From positions 124,001-188,000 of the forward strand of contig NZ_CP032348.1 in the NCBI RefSeq assembly GCF_005222205.1: a stretch of 64,000 bases of DNA. Reading direction: 5' to 3'. The stretch is from Azospirillum brasilense (GTDB lineage: Bacteria > Pseudomonadota > Alphaproteobacteria > Azospirillales > Azospirillaceae). This document shows positions 49,443-58,418 of this stretch, piece by piece. Every line of letters starts with the position of its first letter. The stretch's first letter is position 1. The notes beneath the pieces were generated by a model. That model saw only the letters and a list, made by a program, of their open reading frames with translations. It was not told the origin of the DNA and made no database searches. The position numbers and the translations under genes were made by a program.

Positions 49443-51680
49443 TCAGAAGGCCATGGTCAGGCCGAGGTTGAAGGACCGCCCCATGCCGGCCAGCGCGCCG
49501 ATCGGCTGACGGTTGCCGCTGGCGCGGAAATCGCCGTAATCGACGCCGCCCAGCGGCAGGTAATAGTGTGCGTCGAACAGGTTCTCGATACCGACGTCGG
49601 CACGCAGGTTGCCCCAAACGTAGCTGGTGCGCAGGTTGACCAGGGCGTAGCTGGGGGTTTCCGGCTCGTTCCGGCTGGAATCGACCAGGACCTTGCGCCC
49701 GACCATCTGGAACTCCAGGACGCTGCTCCAGTCGCCCAGCCGGTGGCCCAGGTCGATCGTCCCGGTCAGCGGCATGATGTGGTAGAGGTCGCGCCCGGTG
49801 TCGAGGTTGCGGCCGCGGACGTAGCTGACCACGGCGCCCACCGTGAACTCGCCCAGCCGCTCGTCTTGGTGGACGATGCTGCGGCCCTCGGCGTTGATGC
49901 CGTACAGCTCGGCGGCATGGTTGGCGAAGCGCAGCTGGACGAAGCCGTTCGACAGGGTGCCGATGCGGTCGGCGTCGATGAAATTCTCGACGTGCGAATA
50001 ATAGGGCGTGACCTTGACCGACCAGCGCTTGGCCTCGGCGTCCTGCCAAGCGGCGGTGGCGCCGACCGTGTACGCGGTTTCCGGCTTCAGGCCCGGGTTG
50101 CCGATATAGCCGTTGGCGTCGCCGTACCAGCCGATCATGGTGGAGGACATGCCCCCGGTCCCCCAGGCGAACCGCTCGTACAGGTTGGGGGAGCGGGTCT
50201 TGCGGGCGAAGCCCAGCTCGTAGCGTTCCGACGCGGACGGCGCGAAGCGGAGCAGCGCCGTGGCGTCGACGTTCACGTCCGTCTTGGAGCGGTCACCCCG
50301 GTTGAAGGCGGTGGCCGCCGCCGCGTCGGGATTCGCCATGCCCATCATGCCCATGCCGATCGTGTTGGCCCAGGAGTAGGGCTGGACCGGCCCGTTCTCC
50401 ATCCACACCACGTCGTTGCGCAGGCCGAGCAGCGAGGTCCAGGCCGGGGTCCAGCGCTTCTCCCATTCGGCGAAGGTGCCCAGCCGGTCGCGCCGGGCGT
50501 CGTTCAGGTTCACGAAGGTCAGCGGCGACATCATCGCCGCCCCGGCGACCGGCGGCCACCAGTCGTCGATGCGGTAGCGGACCAGCTCGTTGCCGACGCG
50601 CAGCGTGTCCTGCGCCGACAGCGGAACCTCCGCCGAGACGGCGTAGCCCATCTCGTGCGAGTCCGTGTTCATCGCCATACCGCCGCGGTCGGCGCCGCCC
50701 TTGTCGTGCAGGAAGTTCATGGCGTGGACGGTGCGCTGCCAGAAGACCCGGCCGTCCAGCGTGCCCCAGTCGAATTCGCCCTTGTAACGGCCGTTCAGGG
50801 TGGTGCCGCGGTTCAGCGTCATGTCCATGCGCTGGTTCGCGAAGCCGGAATAGGGCGAATGCTGGTAGCCGCCGGACAGGGTGATCTCGTGCCCGTCCCT
50901 GCGCGCGCTGGCCGACAGCGCGTGGTTCTGCACGTTGTAGAGGGTGGAGCGGACCTTGTCCCCGTTGCCGTCCTCGTAGTCGTCGGCGCGGCTCCAGGCG
51001 CCGCTGTAGCGCAGGCTGAACCGCTCCGTCGCCGCGGTGGCGGTGCCGGACAGGGTGGTGCCGTTGCCGTTCGAGCGGTAGACAGTGGACAGGCTGCCTT
51101 CGCCGTGGATCGGCTCGCCGGGCTGGGCGTAGACGGCGGGCTTGCTGGTCACCGTGACGGTGCCGGCGATGCTGTCGCCGCCCTTGCTGACCGGGGTGAC
51201 GCCGGCGATGGCCTCGATCGCGCCGATGATGGATGGGTCGGCGTAGGACAGCGGCGCGTTCATGTGGTTGGCGCAGGCGGCGGTCATCGGCATGCCGTCG
51301 ACCTGGACACGCACGCGGTCGTCGGCCAGACCGTTCAGCGCCGGCAGGCTGGAGAAGCCGCCCGCGCTGTAGAGCGACACGCCCGGCAGGCTGCGCAGCA
51401 GCGCCGCGGCGTCCGCGCTGGCAAGGCGGCGGCTGGCGATCTCGGCCGCGTCGAGCGTGCCGGCGCCGAGCGGCCGGGACAGGCCCGTCTCCGGTACCGT
51501 GGCCGCGGGTGCCGTCTCCGTCTCGACCGGGACGGCGGGCAGGGCTTGCGGTGTCTGTGCCTGGGCCGGCAGCGCGCTCAGCGCGGCGAGGACCGCCATC
51601 AGAAGGGCGGTGGAGGCGAGAAGGCGGTTGGACAAGCGGGGGGCGTTCGCCGCGGACGCGGCGGTGGGCAGGCGAATCAT
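49443..51680 (-). CDS. TonB-dependent receptor, probably copper-type (OprC/NosA-like)
   Basis: 745 residues from ATG 51680. Signal peptide ends near 42 (ALSALPAQAQ). A TonB-box-like ALPAVPVETE follows, then the plug (AAALLRSLPGVSLYSAGGFS, ADDRVRVQVDGMPMTAACAN). The Met/Cys/His segment GMPMTAACANHMNAPLSYAD matches the copper-receptor signature around G-M...C-x-N-H-M-x-P-(L/T)-S-Y. The 22-strand barrel ends in SFNLGLTMAF with a terminal Phe. The barrel contains many Met-rich segments such as GMGMMGMANPDAAAATAFNR. It should bring copper or a copper complex through the outer membrane. tonB follows and a DUF2946 gene precedes. Confidence 0.82.
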   Translation of the reverse strand: MIRLPTAASAANAPRLSNRLLASTALLMAVLAALSALPAQAQTPQALPAVPVETETAPAATVPETGLSRPLGAGTLDAAEIASRRLASADAAALLRSLPGVSLYSAGGFSSLPALNGLADDRVRVQVDGMPMTAACANHMNAPLSYADPSIIGAIEAIAGVTPVSKGGDSIAGTVTVTSKPAVYAQPGEPIHGEGSLSTVYRSNGNGTTLSGTATAATERFSLRYSGAWSRADDYEDGNGDKVRSTLYNVQNHALSASARRDGHEITLSGGYQHSPYSGFANQRMDMTLNRGTTLNGRYKGEFDWGTLDGRVFWQRTVHAMNFLHDKGGADRGGMAMNTDSHEMGYAVSAEVPLSAQDTLRVGNELVRYRIDDWWPPVAGAAMMSPLTFVNLNDARRDRLGTFAEWEKRWTPAWTSLLGLRNDVVWMENGPVQPYSWANTIGMGMMGMANPDAAAATAFNRGDRSKTDVNVDATALLRFAPSASERYELGFARKTRSPNLYERFAWGTGGMSSTMIGWYGDANGYIGNPGLKPETAYTVGATAAWQDAEAKRWSVKVTPYYSHVENFIDADRIGTLSNGFVQLRFANHAAELYGINAEGRSIVHQDERLGEFTVGAVVSYVRGRNLDTGRDLYHIMPLTGTIDLGHRLGDWSSVLEFQMVGRKVLVDSSRNEPETPSYALVNLRTSYVWGNLRADVGIENLFDAHYYLPLGGVDYGDFRASGNRQPIGALAGMGRSFNLGLTMAF

Positions 51681-51894
51681 CGGGCGCTCGTTCTCGAATC
51701 GGACGAGGGAAGATCGGCGCAGCCTTGCCGTCCCGCCCGGCCGTCGATCCGCGCGACAATCGGCGCAAAGGATCGGAACCGGCGGGTTGCGGTGCGGAGG
51801 CTGGCGCGAGGGATGGGGTGGGCACAGCCGGGAGGGCCGCGCCGCCGGGCTCAACAGCCGGGCGCGGCGATCACAGGGCGCGTGCCGAGGGTGG

Positions 51895-52308
51895 TCAGGC
51901 GATAGTCGGGGGTGCTCGGGCCTTCAGCCGCGACAGGAACCAGCCGGCGGCGATGTGCTGGCCGGGCAGCCCGATGGAGCTGTGGGCGACGACGGAGACC
52001 GGAAGCACCACGGTCAGCGGCGGCGGCGGTGCGGTGAGACCGGCGACCAGCCCGCAGACCGGGCAGTCCTCGCCCATGGACAGGGTGGGCTTGCCGTCCG
52101 GAAGCAGGGAGTCGGGGGGCGGGCCGTCGGGGAGGGCGATGGAGGCCATGCCCTGCGGCGTGCAGATCATGACCGTTTCGCCGGTCGCGGCGTTGACCAC
52201 CGGTACCAGGAAGGCCCAGCCGAGAAGCTGCAGAAGCAAGGCCATCCCGCCCGCCATCACGGCGGCGCGGCCCAGCCTGCGTCCGATGCTCCGAAATCCG
52301 GCCGGCAT
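51895..52308 (-). CDS. DUF2946 family protein
   Basis: 137 residues. Signal/membrane helix near 15-40 (AAVMAGGMALLLQLLGWAFL). The DUF2946 body has a first cysteine in VMICTPQGMASIALPDGPPP and a CxxC in GEDCPVCGLVAGLTAPPPPL, and ends in a basic tail. These proteins are commonly encoded beside copper-related TonB receptors and are thought to be membrane/periplasmic metal-handling accessories; their function is not established. It is 215 bases upstream of the receptor gene on the same strand, so they may share a transcript. Confidence 0.75.
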   Translation of the reverse strand: MPAGFRSIGRRLGRAAVMAGGMALLLQLLGWAFLVPVVNAATGETVMICTPQGMASIALPDGPPPDSLLPDGKPTLSMGEDCPVCGLVAGLTAPPPPLTVVLPVSVVAHSSIGLPGQHIAAGWFLSRLKARAPPTIA

Positions 52309-52435
52309 ATCCCGGTTTTCCCCATTTTGGATAGGGGATTAAGCTAGACGGGCTGGACCGAATGCACAAGCGTGCAATGGCCGCAGCCCCGTCCCGGTGC
52401 CCGTTCGCCCGGCGCCCTTCAGGGATGGACGCCTC

Positions 52436-55342
52436 TCAATGCGCCTCGTCCCAATTGCCGCCGATGCCGGCCTCCGCCACCAGCGGCACGCCGAGCGTGG
52501 CGGCGCCTTCCATGACCGAGCGCACCAGGGCGGCGGCGCGTTCGGCCTGATCCTCCGGCGCCTCGAACAGCAGTTCGTCGTGCACCTGGAGCAGCATCCG
52601 CACATCGTCGAACCCGGCGTCCTTCAGGGCGCCGGGCACGCGGGCCATGGCGCGCTTCATGATGTCGGCGGCGGTGCCCTGGATCGGGGCGTTGATCGCC
52701 TGCCGTTCCGCGAAGGCGCGGCGGGCGGCGTTCTTGTCGTGGATGCCGGGGATGTAGCAGCGCCGCCCGAACAGAGTCACCACATGGCCGTTCTGGCGGG
52801 CGAAGGCCTTGGTCGCCTCCATCCAGACCTTCAGCTCGTGGAAGCGCTCGAAATAGGCCTTGATGAAGGCGTTGGCCTCGCCCGGCGCGATGCCGAGCTG
52901 GCGGCCCAGCCCGAAGCCGGAGATGCCGTAGATGATGCCGAAGTTGATCGCCTTGGCCTTGCGCCGGATCTCCGAGGTCATCTGGTCCAGCGGCACGCCG
53001 AAGACCTGGCTGGCGGTGGCCGCGTGAATGTCGATGCCGTCCTGGAAGGCCTGTTTCAGCGCCGCGATGTCAGCCATCTCGGCGACCAGCCGCAGCTCGA
53101 TCTGCGAATAGTCGACGGAGATCAGCTTGTGGCCCGGTGCCGCCACGAAGGCGCGGCGGATCTTGCGGCCCTCCTCGGTGCGTACGGGGATGTTCTGCAG
53201 GTTCGGGTCGGTCGAGGACAGGCGGCCGGTGTTGGTCGCCGCCATGGCGAAGGCGGTGTGCACACGCTCCGTCCCCTCGACGATCTGGGCCTGGAGCGCG
53301 TCGGTGTAGGTGTTCTTCAGCTTGGCGAGCTGCCGCCAGTCGAGCACGCGCTGGGCGATGACGTGGCCCTGCTCCGCCAGCTCCTCCAGCACGCTGGAAT
53401 CGGTGGAGTAGGCGCCGGTCTTGCCCTTCTTGCCGGTGCCGAGCTTCATTTCGTCAAACAGGATCTCGCCGAGCTGCTTGGGCGAGCCGATGTTGAAGCT
53501 GCGCCCGGCGTGCCCGTGGACCTCCTTCTCGATCTCCGCCATGCGGACGGCGAGGTCCTGGGAGAGGCGGGCGAGTGCCGCCCGGTCCACCCGGATGCCG
53601 CAGGATTCCATGTCGGCGATCACCGGGACCAGCGGGCGTTCGAGCGTCTCGTAGACGGTGACCATCCGCTCGTCGCCCAGCCGCGGCTTCAGCACCCGCC
53701 ACAGCCGCAGCGTGATGTCGGCGTCCTCCGCGGCGTAGGCCAGCGCCTTGTCGAGCGGCACGCGGTCGAAGGTGATCTGATTCTTCCCGGTGCCGCAGAC
53801 CTCCTTGTAGGGGATGGTCGTGTGGCCGAGGTGCAACTCCGCCAGCTCATCCATGCCATGGCCGTGGGCGCCGCCCTCCAGCACGTAGGAGATCAGCATG
53901 CTGTCGTCGACCGGCGACACGCGCACGCCGTGGCGGGCGAAGAGCTGGTGGTCGAACTTGAAATTGTGCCCGATCTTCAGGATCGCCGGGTCCTCCAGAA
54001 CCTCCTTCAGGGCTTTCAGCGCATCCTCCGCCGGGATCTGCTTCGGCGCCTCCGGAGTCTCGAAGGACAGCTCCCCGCTGGCCGCCGCGTTGGGGGCCTG
54101 ATGCGCCAGGGGGATGTAGCAGGCCAGCCCCGGTTCCGTCGCCAGCGAGATGCCGACCAAAGTCGCCGTGGCGGGGGTCAGCGAGTTGGTTTCGGTGTCC
54201 ACGGCCAGGACGCCGGTGGTCCGGGCGCGCTCCACCCAGACGGCTAGCGTGTCGAGGTCCTGCACCAGCTCGTAGCGCTGCTCGACACCGGTCGGCGGGG
54301 CGGGGCGGCTGCGCGGCGCGGCGGCCTCCGCCGTTGGGGCGGAGAAGGTCGTGGTGGTCTTGGCCGGAGCCACGGACGGCGTGGCGGAGGGGACCGCGCC
54401 ATCGGCGATGGTGCCGTCCTTGCGCATCTCCGCCTCGACGCGGCTGACGATGGTGCGGAAGCCCTGGGCGCGTAGGAAGTCGATCAGCTTCTGGTGGTCG
54501 GGTTCGCGGACGCGCAGCTCCTCCAGCGGCTTCGGCGGCGGGGCGTGGTCGTCCAGCAGGACGAGGCGGCGGGAGATCCGCGCCTGCTCCGCGAAGTCGA
54601 TCAGCTTCTGGCGGCGGGCCGGCTGCTTGATCTCGCCGGCGCGGGCCAGCAGCGATTCCAGGTCGCCGTATTCGGTGATGAGCTGGGCGGCGGTCTTCAC
54701 GCCGATGCCCGGCACGCCCGGCACATTGTCCACGCTGTCGCCGGCCAGCGCCTGCACGTCCACCACCCGGTCGGGGGCGACGCCGAACTTCTCGAACACC
54801 TCGTCGGGGCCGATGGGCTTGTTCTTCAGCGGGTCGAGCATCCGCACGCCGGGGCGGACGAGCTGCATCATGTCCTTGTCGGACGACACGATGGTGACCT
54901 CGCGCCCGGCCTCGTTGGCCAGCCGCGCGTAGGTGGCGATCAGGTCGTCGGCCTCGTAGCCCTCCAGCTCCAGGCAGGGCAGGCAGAAGGCCTCCGTCGC
55001 CTCACGGATCAGGGCGAACTGGGGCTTCAGCTCCTCCGGCGGCTCGGGGCGGTGGGCCTTGTATTCGGGATAGAACTCGTTGCGGAAATTCAGCCGCTTC
55101 GAATCGAAGACCACCGCCACGGCGGAGGCTTTCAGGTCGGCCAGCAGCTTCAGCAGCATGTTGGAGAAGCCCAGCACCGCGTTCACCGGCGTGCCGTCCG
55201 GGCGGTTCAGCATCGGCAGGGCGTGGAAGGCCCGGAAGATGAAGCCCGACCCGTCGACCAGATACAGGCCGCTGCCGTCCCCGGCGGTTGCGGGGGCGTC
55301 GGTGGCGGTCTGGAGCGTGTCGGTGGTCTTTTCGTCGGACAT
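52436..55342 (-). CDS. polA: DNA polymerase I
   Basis: 968 residues, full length. N-terminal 5'-3' exonuclease/flap domain (1-300) opens GLYLVDGSGFIFRAFHALPM and includes EGYEADDLIATYARLANEAG and LAGDSVDNVPGVPGIGVKTA. The 3'-5' exonuclease domain starts near 360 with VLAVDTETNSLTPATATLVG, so the proofreading D-x-E residues are retained. The polymerase domain has motif A ISVDYSQIELRLVAEMAD, RRKAKAINFGIIYGISGFGL (O-helix) and motif C LLQVHDELLFEAPE. It fills gaps and removes primers. It stands alone between the copper genes and the DUF6766-like gene. Confidence 0.97.
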   Translation of the reverse strand: MSDEKTTDTLQTATDAPATAGDGSGLYLVDGSGFIFRAFHALPMLNRPDGTPVNAVLGFSNMLLKLLADLKASAVAVVFDSKRLNFRNEFYPEYKAHRPEPPEELKPQFALIREATEAFCLPCLELEGYEADDLIATYARLANEAGREVTIVSSDKDMMQLVRPGVRMLDPLKNKPIGPDEVFEKFGVAPDRVVDVQALAGDSVDNVPGVPGIGVKTAAQLITEYGDLESLLARAGEIKQPARRQKLIDFAEQARISRRLVLLDDHAPPPKPLEELRVREPDHQKLIDFLRAQGFRTIVSRVEAEMRKDGTIADGAVPSATPSVAPAKTTTTFSAPTAEAAAPRSRPAPPTGVEQRYELVQDLDTLAVWVERARTTGVLAVDTETNSLTPATATLVGISLATEPGLACYIPLAHQAPNAAASGELSFETPEAPKQIPAEDALKALKEVLEDPAILKIGHNFKFDHQLFARHGVRVSPVDDSMLISYVLEGGAHGHGMDELAELHLGHTTIPYKEVCGTGKNQITFDRVPLDKALAYAAEDADITLRLWRVLKPRLGDERMVTVYETLERPLVPVIADMESCGIRVDRAALARLSQDLAVRMAEIEKEVHGHAGRSFNIGSPKQLGEILFDEMKLGTGKKGKTGAYSTDSSVLEELAEQGHVIAQRVLDWRQLAKLKNTYTDALQAQIVEGTERVHTAFAMAATNTGRLSSTDPNLQNIPVRTEEGRKIRRAFVAAPGHKLISVDYSQIELRLVAEMADIAALKQAFQDGIDIHAATASQVFGVPLDQMTSEIRRKAKAINFGIIYGISGFGLGRQLGIAPGEANAFIKAYFERFHELKVWMEATKAFARQNGHVVTLFGRRCYIPGIHDKNAARRAFAERQAINAPIQGTAADIMKRAMARVPGALKDAGFDDVRMLLQVHDELLFEAPEDQAERAAALVRSVMEGAATLGVPLVAEAGIGGNWDEAH

Positions 55343-55442
55343 GATGCGGCCTCTTCCCTTCGGGGCGATACCATGGCCGAAGGCGGCCCGAGAGTCGAGC
55401 GCGCCCGACGCCGCCGAAGGCCGGCCGTGGAGGGCCGGACTC

Positions 55443-56105
55443 TCAGTCGCCGGTTTCGCTGTTCGGGGCGGCGACCGGCTTGGATTCGGGGGAGCCGCGC
55501 TCGCGCAGATAGATGCCGAGCACGACCAGCACCCCCATGGACAGGAACTCGCTCTGCCAGTTCTGGAAGCTCTCGTACCAGAATTCCGGATCGCCGAGGG
55601 TTTCGCCCATGGTCTTGGTGGGCTGGTGATGCCACGCCGCCTCTTCGTTCGAACGCCGCGTGCTGCCCGCCAGATGCAGGGCGAAGGACATCACGAACAG
55701 GCTGACCAGCGCGATGCTGAGCGAATGGGAGTAGAGCCGCAGCAGCAGGCCACCCCGGTGCACCGGCCAGGGGGCGTCGGGATCGCCGCGCCGCCGCTCG
55801 GGCGCCTCGTCCTCCGGGTTGGCCTCTCCCGGCTTCTTGGATTCCGAGGAGCCCTTCTGGACCAGGATGGCGGTCAGCAGCACATAGACCGACATCTGGA
55901 GGAACTCGCTCTCCCAGTTTTCGAAGGTCGCCGACAGGAAATGGCCGGTGGTCAGATAGTCGAGGAAGCCGACGGGCGGCTGGGCATGCAGGCGAAGCTC
56001 CTCCGCCAGGGCGCGCCATCCCGCCAGGACCTGTCCGACGATCGAGACGAGGAACAGCCCGAACAAGGCGACCGACAGCCCGTTGTCCCGCAGGAAGCGA
56101 CGCAT
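55443..56105 (-). CDS. DUF6766-like membrane protein with internal duplication
   Basis: 220 residues from ATG 56105, which has an AAAGG 8 bases upstream (a GTG at 56114 is an alternative). Four membrane helices: about 10-30 (GLSVALFGLFLVSIVGQVLA), 70-90, 135-155 (LSIALVSLFVMSFALHLAGS) and 190-210. Two halves repeat: NWESEFLQMSVYVLLTAILV then QKGSSESKKP, and NWQSEFLSMGVLVVLGIYLR then ERGSPESKPV. This matches the DUF6766 family, known only as a conserved membrane protein. Not linked to polA by function as far as can be seen. Confidence 0.7.
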   Translation of the reverse strand: MRRFLRDNGLSVALFGLFLVSIVGQVLAGWRALAEELRLHAQPPVGFLDYLTTGHFLSATFENWESEFLQMSVYVLLTAILVQKGSSESKKPGEANPEDEAPERRRGDPDAPWPVHRGGLLLRLYSHSLSIALVSLFVMSFALHLAGSTRRSNEEAAWHHQPTKTMGETLGDPEFWYESFQNWQSEFLSMGVLVVLGIYLRERGSPESKPVAAPNSETGD

Positions 56106-56272
56106 GTGCTGCACCTTTTTTTGATGCCACGGATTCTGATGCCACGCCCTGGTCCGTCAACGCTTGGCCAAGCAAGAGGTTTCCCAGCCGCCCCCGAAGC
56201 CTCACCAGGAACCTTGAAAGGTGGGGTCCTGTTGATTGGAGGCTCCACACAACAACCTCTGGTCCATTTCCC

Positions 56273-56806
56273 ATGAACCACCCTGTCGCCGGAGCCATCG
56301 CCGGGCTGGTCGGCACCGTCGCCATGACGGCGGCCATGCGCGCGATGTTCCGCGCCTTGCCGGAGAAGGACCGTTACCCCTTGCCGCCGCGCCTGATCAC
56401 GGACCGGGTTGTCGGCCCGACCGGGCTGATGGACGCGCTGGACGAACCGGAGCGCCGCGACCTGACGCTCGCCCTGCATTACGGCTACGGTGCCGCCGCC
56501 GGAGCGCTGTATCCGGCGGTCGCGCAGCGGGTTGGCGGGCCGGCGGCGGTGACGGGAATCGGCTACGGCCTCGCGGTCTGGGGTGCCAGTTATCTCGGTT
56601 GGATCCCGGCGATGCGCATCCTCACCCCCGCGACCCGCCATCCGCGTGCCCGCAACAGCCTGATGCTGGCCGCCCATGTGGTGTGGGGAGGGGTTACGGG
56701 CGTCACGGCTGCGTATTTGATGAGCGGGAAAAGCCAGAGCCGAGCCGGCGAGGAGCCGATGGCGGACGCTGGTGAACGTACCACTGCTGTCCGAGAGCTG
56801 GCGTAA
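56273..56806 (+). CDS. Small membrane protein
   Basis: 177 residues. Begins MNHPVAGAIAGLVGTVAMTA and contains LPPRLITDRVVGPTGLMDAL, LHYGYGAAAGALYPAVAQRV and TGIGYGLAVWGASYLGWIPA, i.e. four short hydrophobic segments with the GYGAAAGALY motif seen in DUF1440/DUF6789-type membrane proteins. The tail is polar. It is the last gene before the tRNA-Arg fragment, so it belongs to the ancestral chromosome rather than the island. Function unknown. Confidence 0.6.
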   Translation: MNHPVAGAIAGLVGTVAMTAAMRAMFRALPEKDRYPLPPRLITDRVVGPTGLMDALDEPERRDLTLALHYGYGAAAGALYPAVAQRVGGPAAVTGIGYGLAVWGASYLGWIPAMRILTPATRHPRARNSLMLAAHVVWGGVTGVTAAYLMSGKSQSRAGEEPMADAGERTTAVRELA

Positions 56807-56842
56807 CCGGCGCGCTCACAGAGAAATGCAGGGATCAAAACG

Positions 56843-56876
56843 AAAAAGGCCTAGCCCGCATTGCGGCTAAGCCTTT
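56843..56876 (-). terminator. Terminator of the ancestral tRNA-Arg locus
   Basis: Minus strand: AGGCTTAGCCGCA and TGCGGGCTAGGCCT form an imperfect 13-bp stem over a short loop, followed by TTTTTCGTTTT. It lies 9 bases after the tRNA 3' end and is what an intact tRNA-Arg transcript would have used. Confidence 0.75.
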
Positions 56877-56884
56877 GAAATCGC

Positions 56885-56934
56885 TGGCGGACCCGAATGG
56901 ATTCGAACCATCGGCCTCTGCCTTCGGAGGGCTA
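56885..56934 (-). other. 3' fragment of tRNA-Arg (CCG): island attachment site
   Basis: The minus strand reads CTCCGAAGGCAGAGGCCGAT, then GGTTCGAATCC, then ATTCGGGTCCG and CCA: anticodon loop CTCCGAA (anticodon CCG), 3' half of the anticodon stem, variable region, T-arm and acceptor with encoded CCA. The 5' half is absent; upstream (higher coordinates) the sequence is GGGACTTAGC, which does not form a D-arm or acceptor. This is the classic duplicated core left by a tyrosine integrase at a tRNA 3' end. Confidence 0.85.
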
Positions 56935-57095
56935 AGTCCCGGTCAGAATTCGCTTTATGTTCGTTGAACATCCTCGACTTGTTCCCGTTTAGCAAGGCTT
57001 CAGATCGGTTCGGATGACGGGGATACGGGGATGTTAACGGGGATGCAAAGGGCAAAGGGGGGGGAGGGCCTTCCCCTGCCCATCTTTCTGTGAGA

Positions 57096-57521
57096 TCAGG
57101 GCTTCGGTGTTTCCAGCGACGAGTTCGGGCGCTTCATCTCGGCCTCAATGGCCCCTATGCGCTTGCGGTTCTCCCGCACCACCTCGAAGATGCCGGCAAC
57201 CGCAAACAGCACCATTGCCACTACCACGCCCTCAGCTAAGGCGCTGTTAGCGCTTGAGTTCTGCACCGAAGTCTGCCGGATGCGCTCGGGTGCGTGTGGG
57301 TCGTCAATACAGCGTGCCAGACGCTCGCAGACGCCGAGACGCCGATCGATCTCCGCCAGCAAACGGACGCCCACGTCGGAGGTGAGGCGGCCGCCATCGA
57401 AGGCGGCGGGCACCGGCTTGCCGGCAACCGGTAACAAGCCGGGCAAAACCCCGGTACTCTCGACAATGGTGGGTGCGAATTCCGTTGATCCGTGGTGAAA
57501 CTGTTTCAGCACCAAAATCAT
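57096..57521 (-). pseudogene. IS1380 transposase N-terminus fused to a membrane segment
   Basis: 141-codon open frame. Residues 1-84 match the IS1380 transposase start: GLLPVAGKPVPAAFDGGRLT then SDVGVRLLAEIDRRLGVCER and LARCIDDPHAPERIRQT. A real transposase would continue for over 400 residues, but at about residue 85 (near 57269) it turns into unrelated sequence, SVQNSSANSALAEGVVVAMV then a membrane helix (VVVAMVLFAVAGIFEVVREN) and a polar tail. The transposase part is a remnant; the chimera may or may not be translated. Confidence 0.65.
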
Positions 57522-57587
57522 ACACGAATTCAGCGGTTTAAGCTTACACTCGCCGCCTTCCGCCCCATCCCTGATGAATTATTCAGT

Positions 57588-58418
57588 TTAATCGATTGAC
57601 GTGGACAACTTCAGAAGACCAGTGTTACCGCCCTCCCGGACATAAGATTGCAACTCTTGGTTTGCGAAAAAGCCTGACGAGGCGTCGATCAAGCCATACC
57701 CTTTCAGGTGCGCGCTAATGCTCCCTTGCCGGTATGTTCCATTGAGGTCAATAACGATAACTTCGCGGCCTTGGTAGCTCGATTTCCCTCTCACTGTGCC
57801 TTCATATGAATAGGTAAACGGCTTTCCGCCAGCCCCACTTACAGTCTTGTTGTTCGCCATGATCAATTTGTCGCCGACGCGCAAACCGGCTACCGGGTAT
57901 TCGATGAACATACGGTCATGCATGGACTGCATCGCATCATTCATCTTTTCCAGAGCGTCTCTCTTGATATGCGGATTATCGACAATCCGTGCGGCGCGTG
58001 AGCGCCCATATCGGTCCATGATCACTTCCGAAGCAAGCCTTCCGGCGAGGTCGAGCGACTGGTACTCCCCGTTCTCAGTGCCGAAAATCCTCGCGACGTT
58101 AACGCGGCACAGCAAATCGTTGCCATAATTATTGCAGCCGAAATCACCTTCGAAGGTGAGTTCTTGGTTAAGGGTTTCCCGCCCTGACGTTGCATCCATT
58201 GTCATTGCGGAAGCGAACCGAATGGATTTGACCGGCTTATAGGAAAGCTGAACAGCGTCAGGATACCAGTTGACGGCTCCGCTATAACGAAGGGGAGGCG
58301 GTTCAGCGATGGGCGCCGTTGTCTGACACGCGGCGAGCAACAACGGGCTCGCCGCGACGGTCACGAACGCGCCGGAACGCACGACAGCCTTCAAATTACG
58401 GAACATTCCCAGTGTCAT
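57588..58418 (-). CDS. Lipoprotein of unknown function
   Basis: 276 residues. Signal with lipobox: RSGAFVTVAASPLLLAACQT, Cys near residue 31. The mature part is beta-rich with a Cys pair in TFEGDFGCNNYGNDLLCRVN (about 91-110), then a possibly helical stretch DALEKMNDAMQSMHDRMFIE and a C-terminal barrel-like run (YSYEGTVRGKSSYQGREVIV, IDLNGTYRQGSISAHLKGYG). Not recognised. Codon use is less GC-biased than in the chromosome to the left, in line with island origin. The cysteines could form a disulphide in the periplasm. Confidence 0.65.
   Translation of the reverse strand: MTLGMFRNLKAVVRSGAFVTVAASPLLLAACQTTAPIAEPPPLRYSGAVNWYPDAVQLSYKPVKSIRFASAMTMDATSGRETLNQELTFEGDFGCNNYGNDLLCRVNVARIFGTENGEYQSLDLAGRLASEVIMDRYGRSRAARIVDNPHIKRDALEKMNDAMQSMHDRMFIEYPVAGLRVGDKLIMANNKTVSGAGGKPFTYSYEGTVRGKSSYQGREVIVIDLNGTYRQGSISAHLKGYGLIDASSGFFANQELQSYVREGGNTGLLKLSTSID

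Noticed and set aside
49332..51905. 857-codon plus-strand frame
   Set aside because: Antisense to the TonB receptor; no domain features.
52397..54247. 616-codon plus-strand frame
   Set aside because: Antisense to polA, whose polymerase motifs are unmistakable.
56885..56961. Complete tRNA-Arg at the island border
   Set aside because: The 5' half does not form acceptor, D-arm or anticodon-stem pairing; only the 3' half is tRNA-like.
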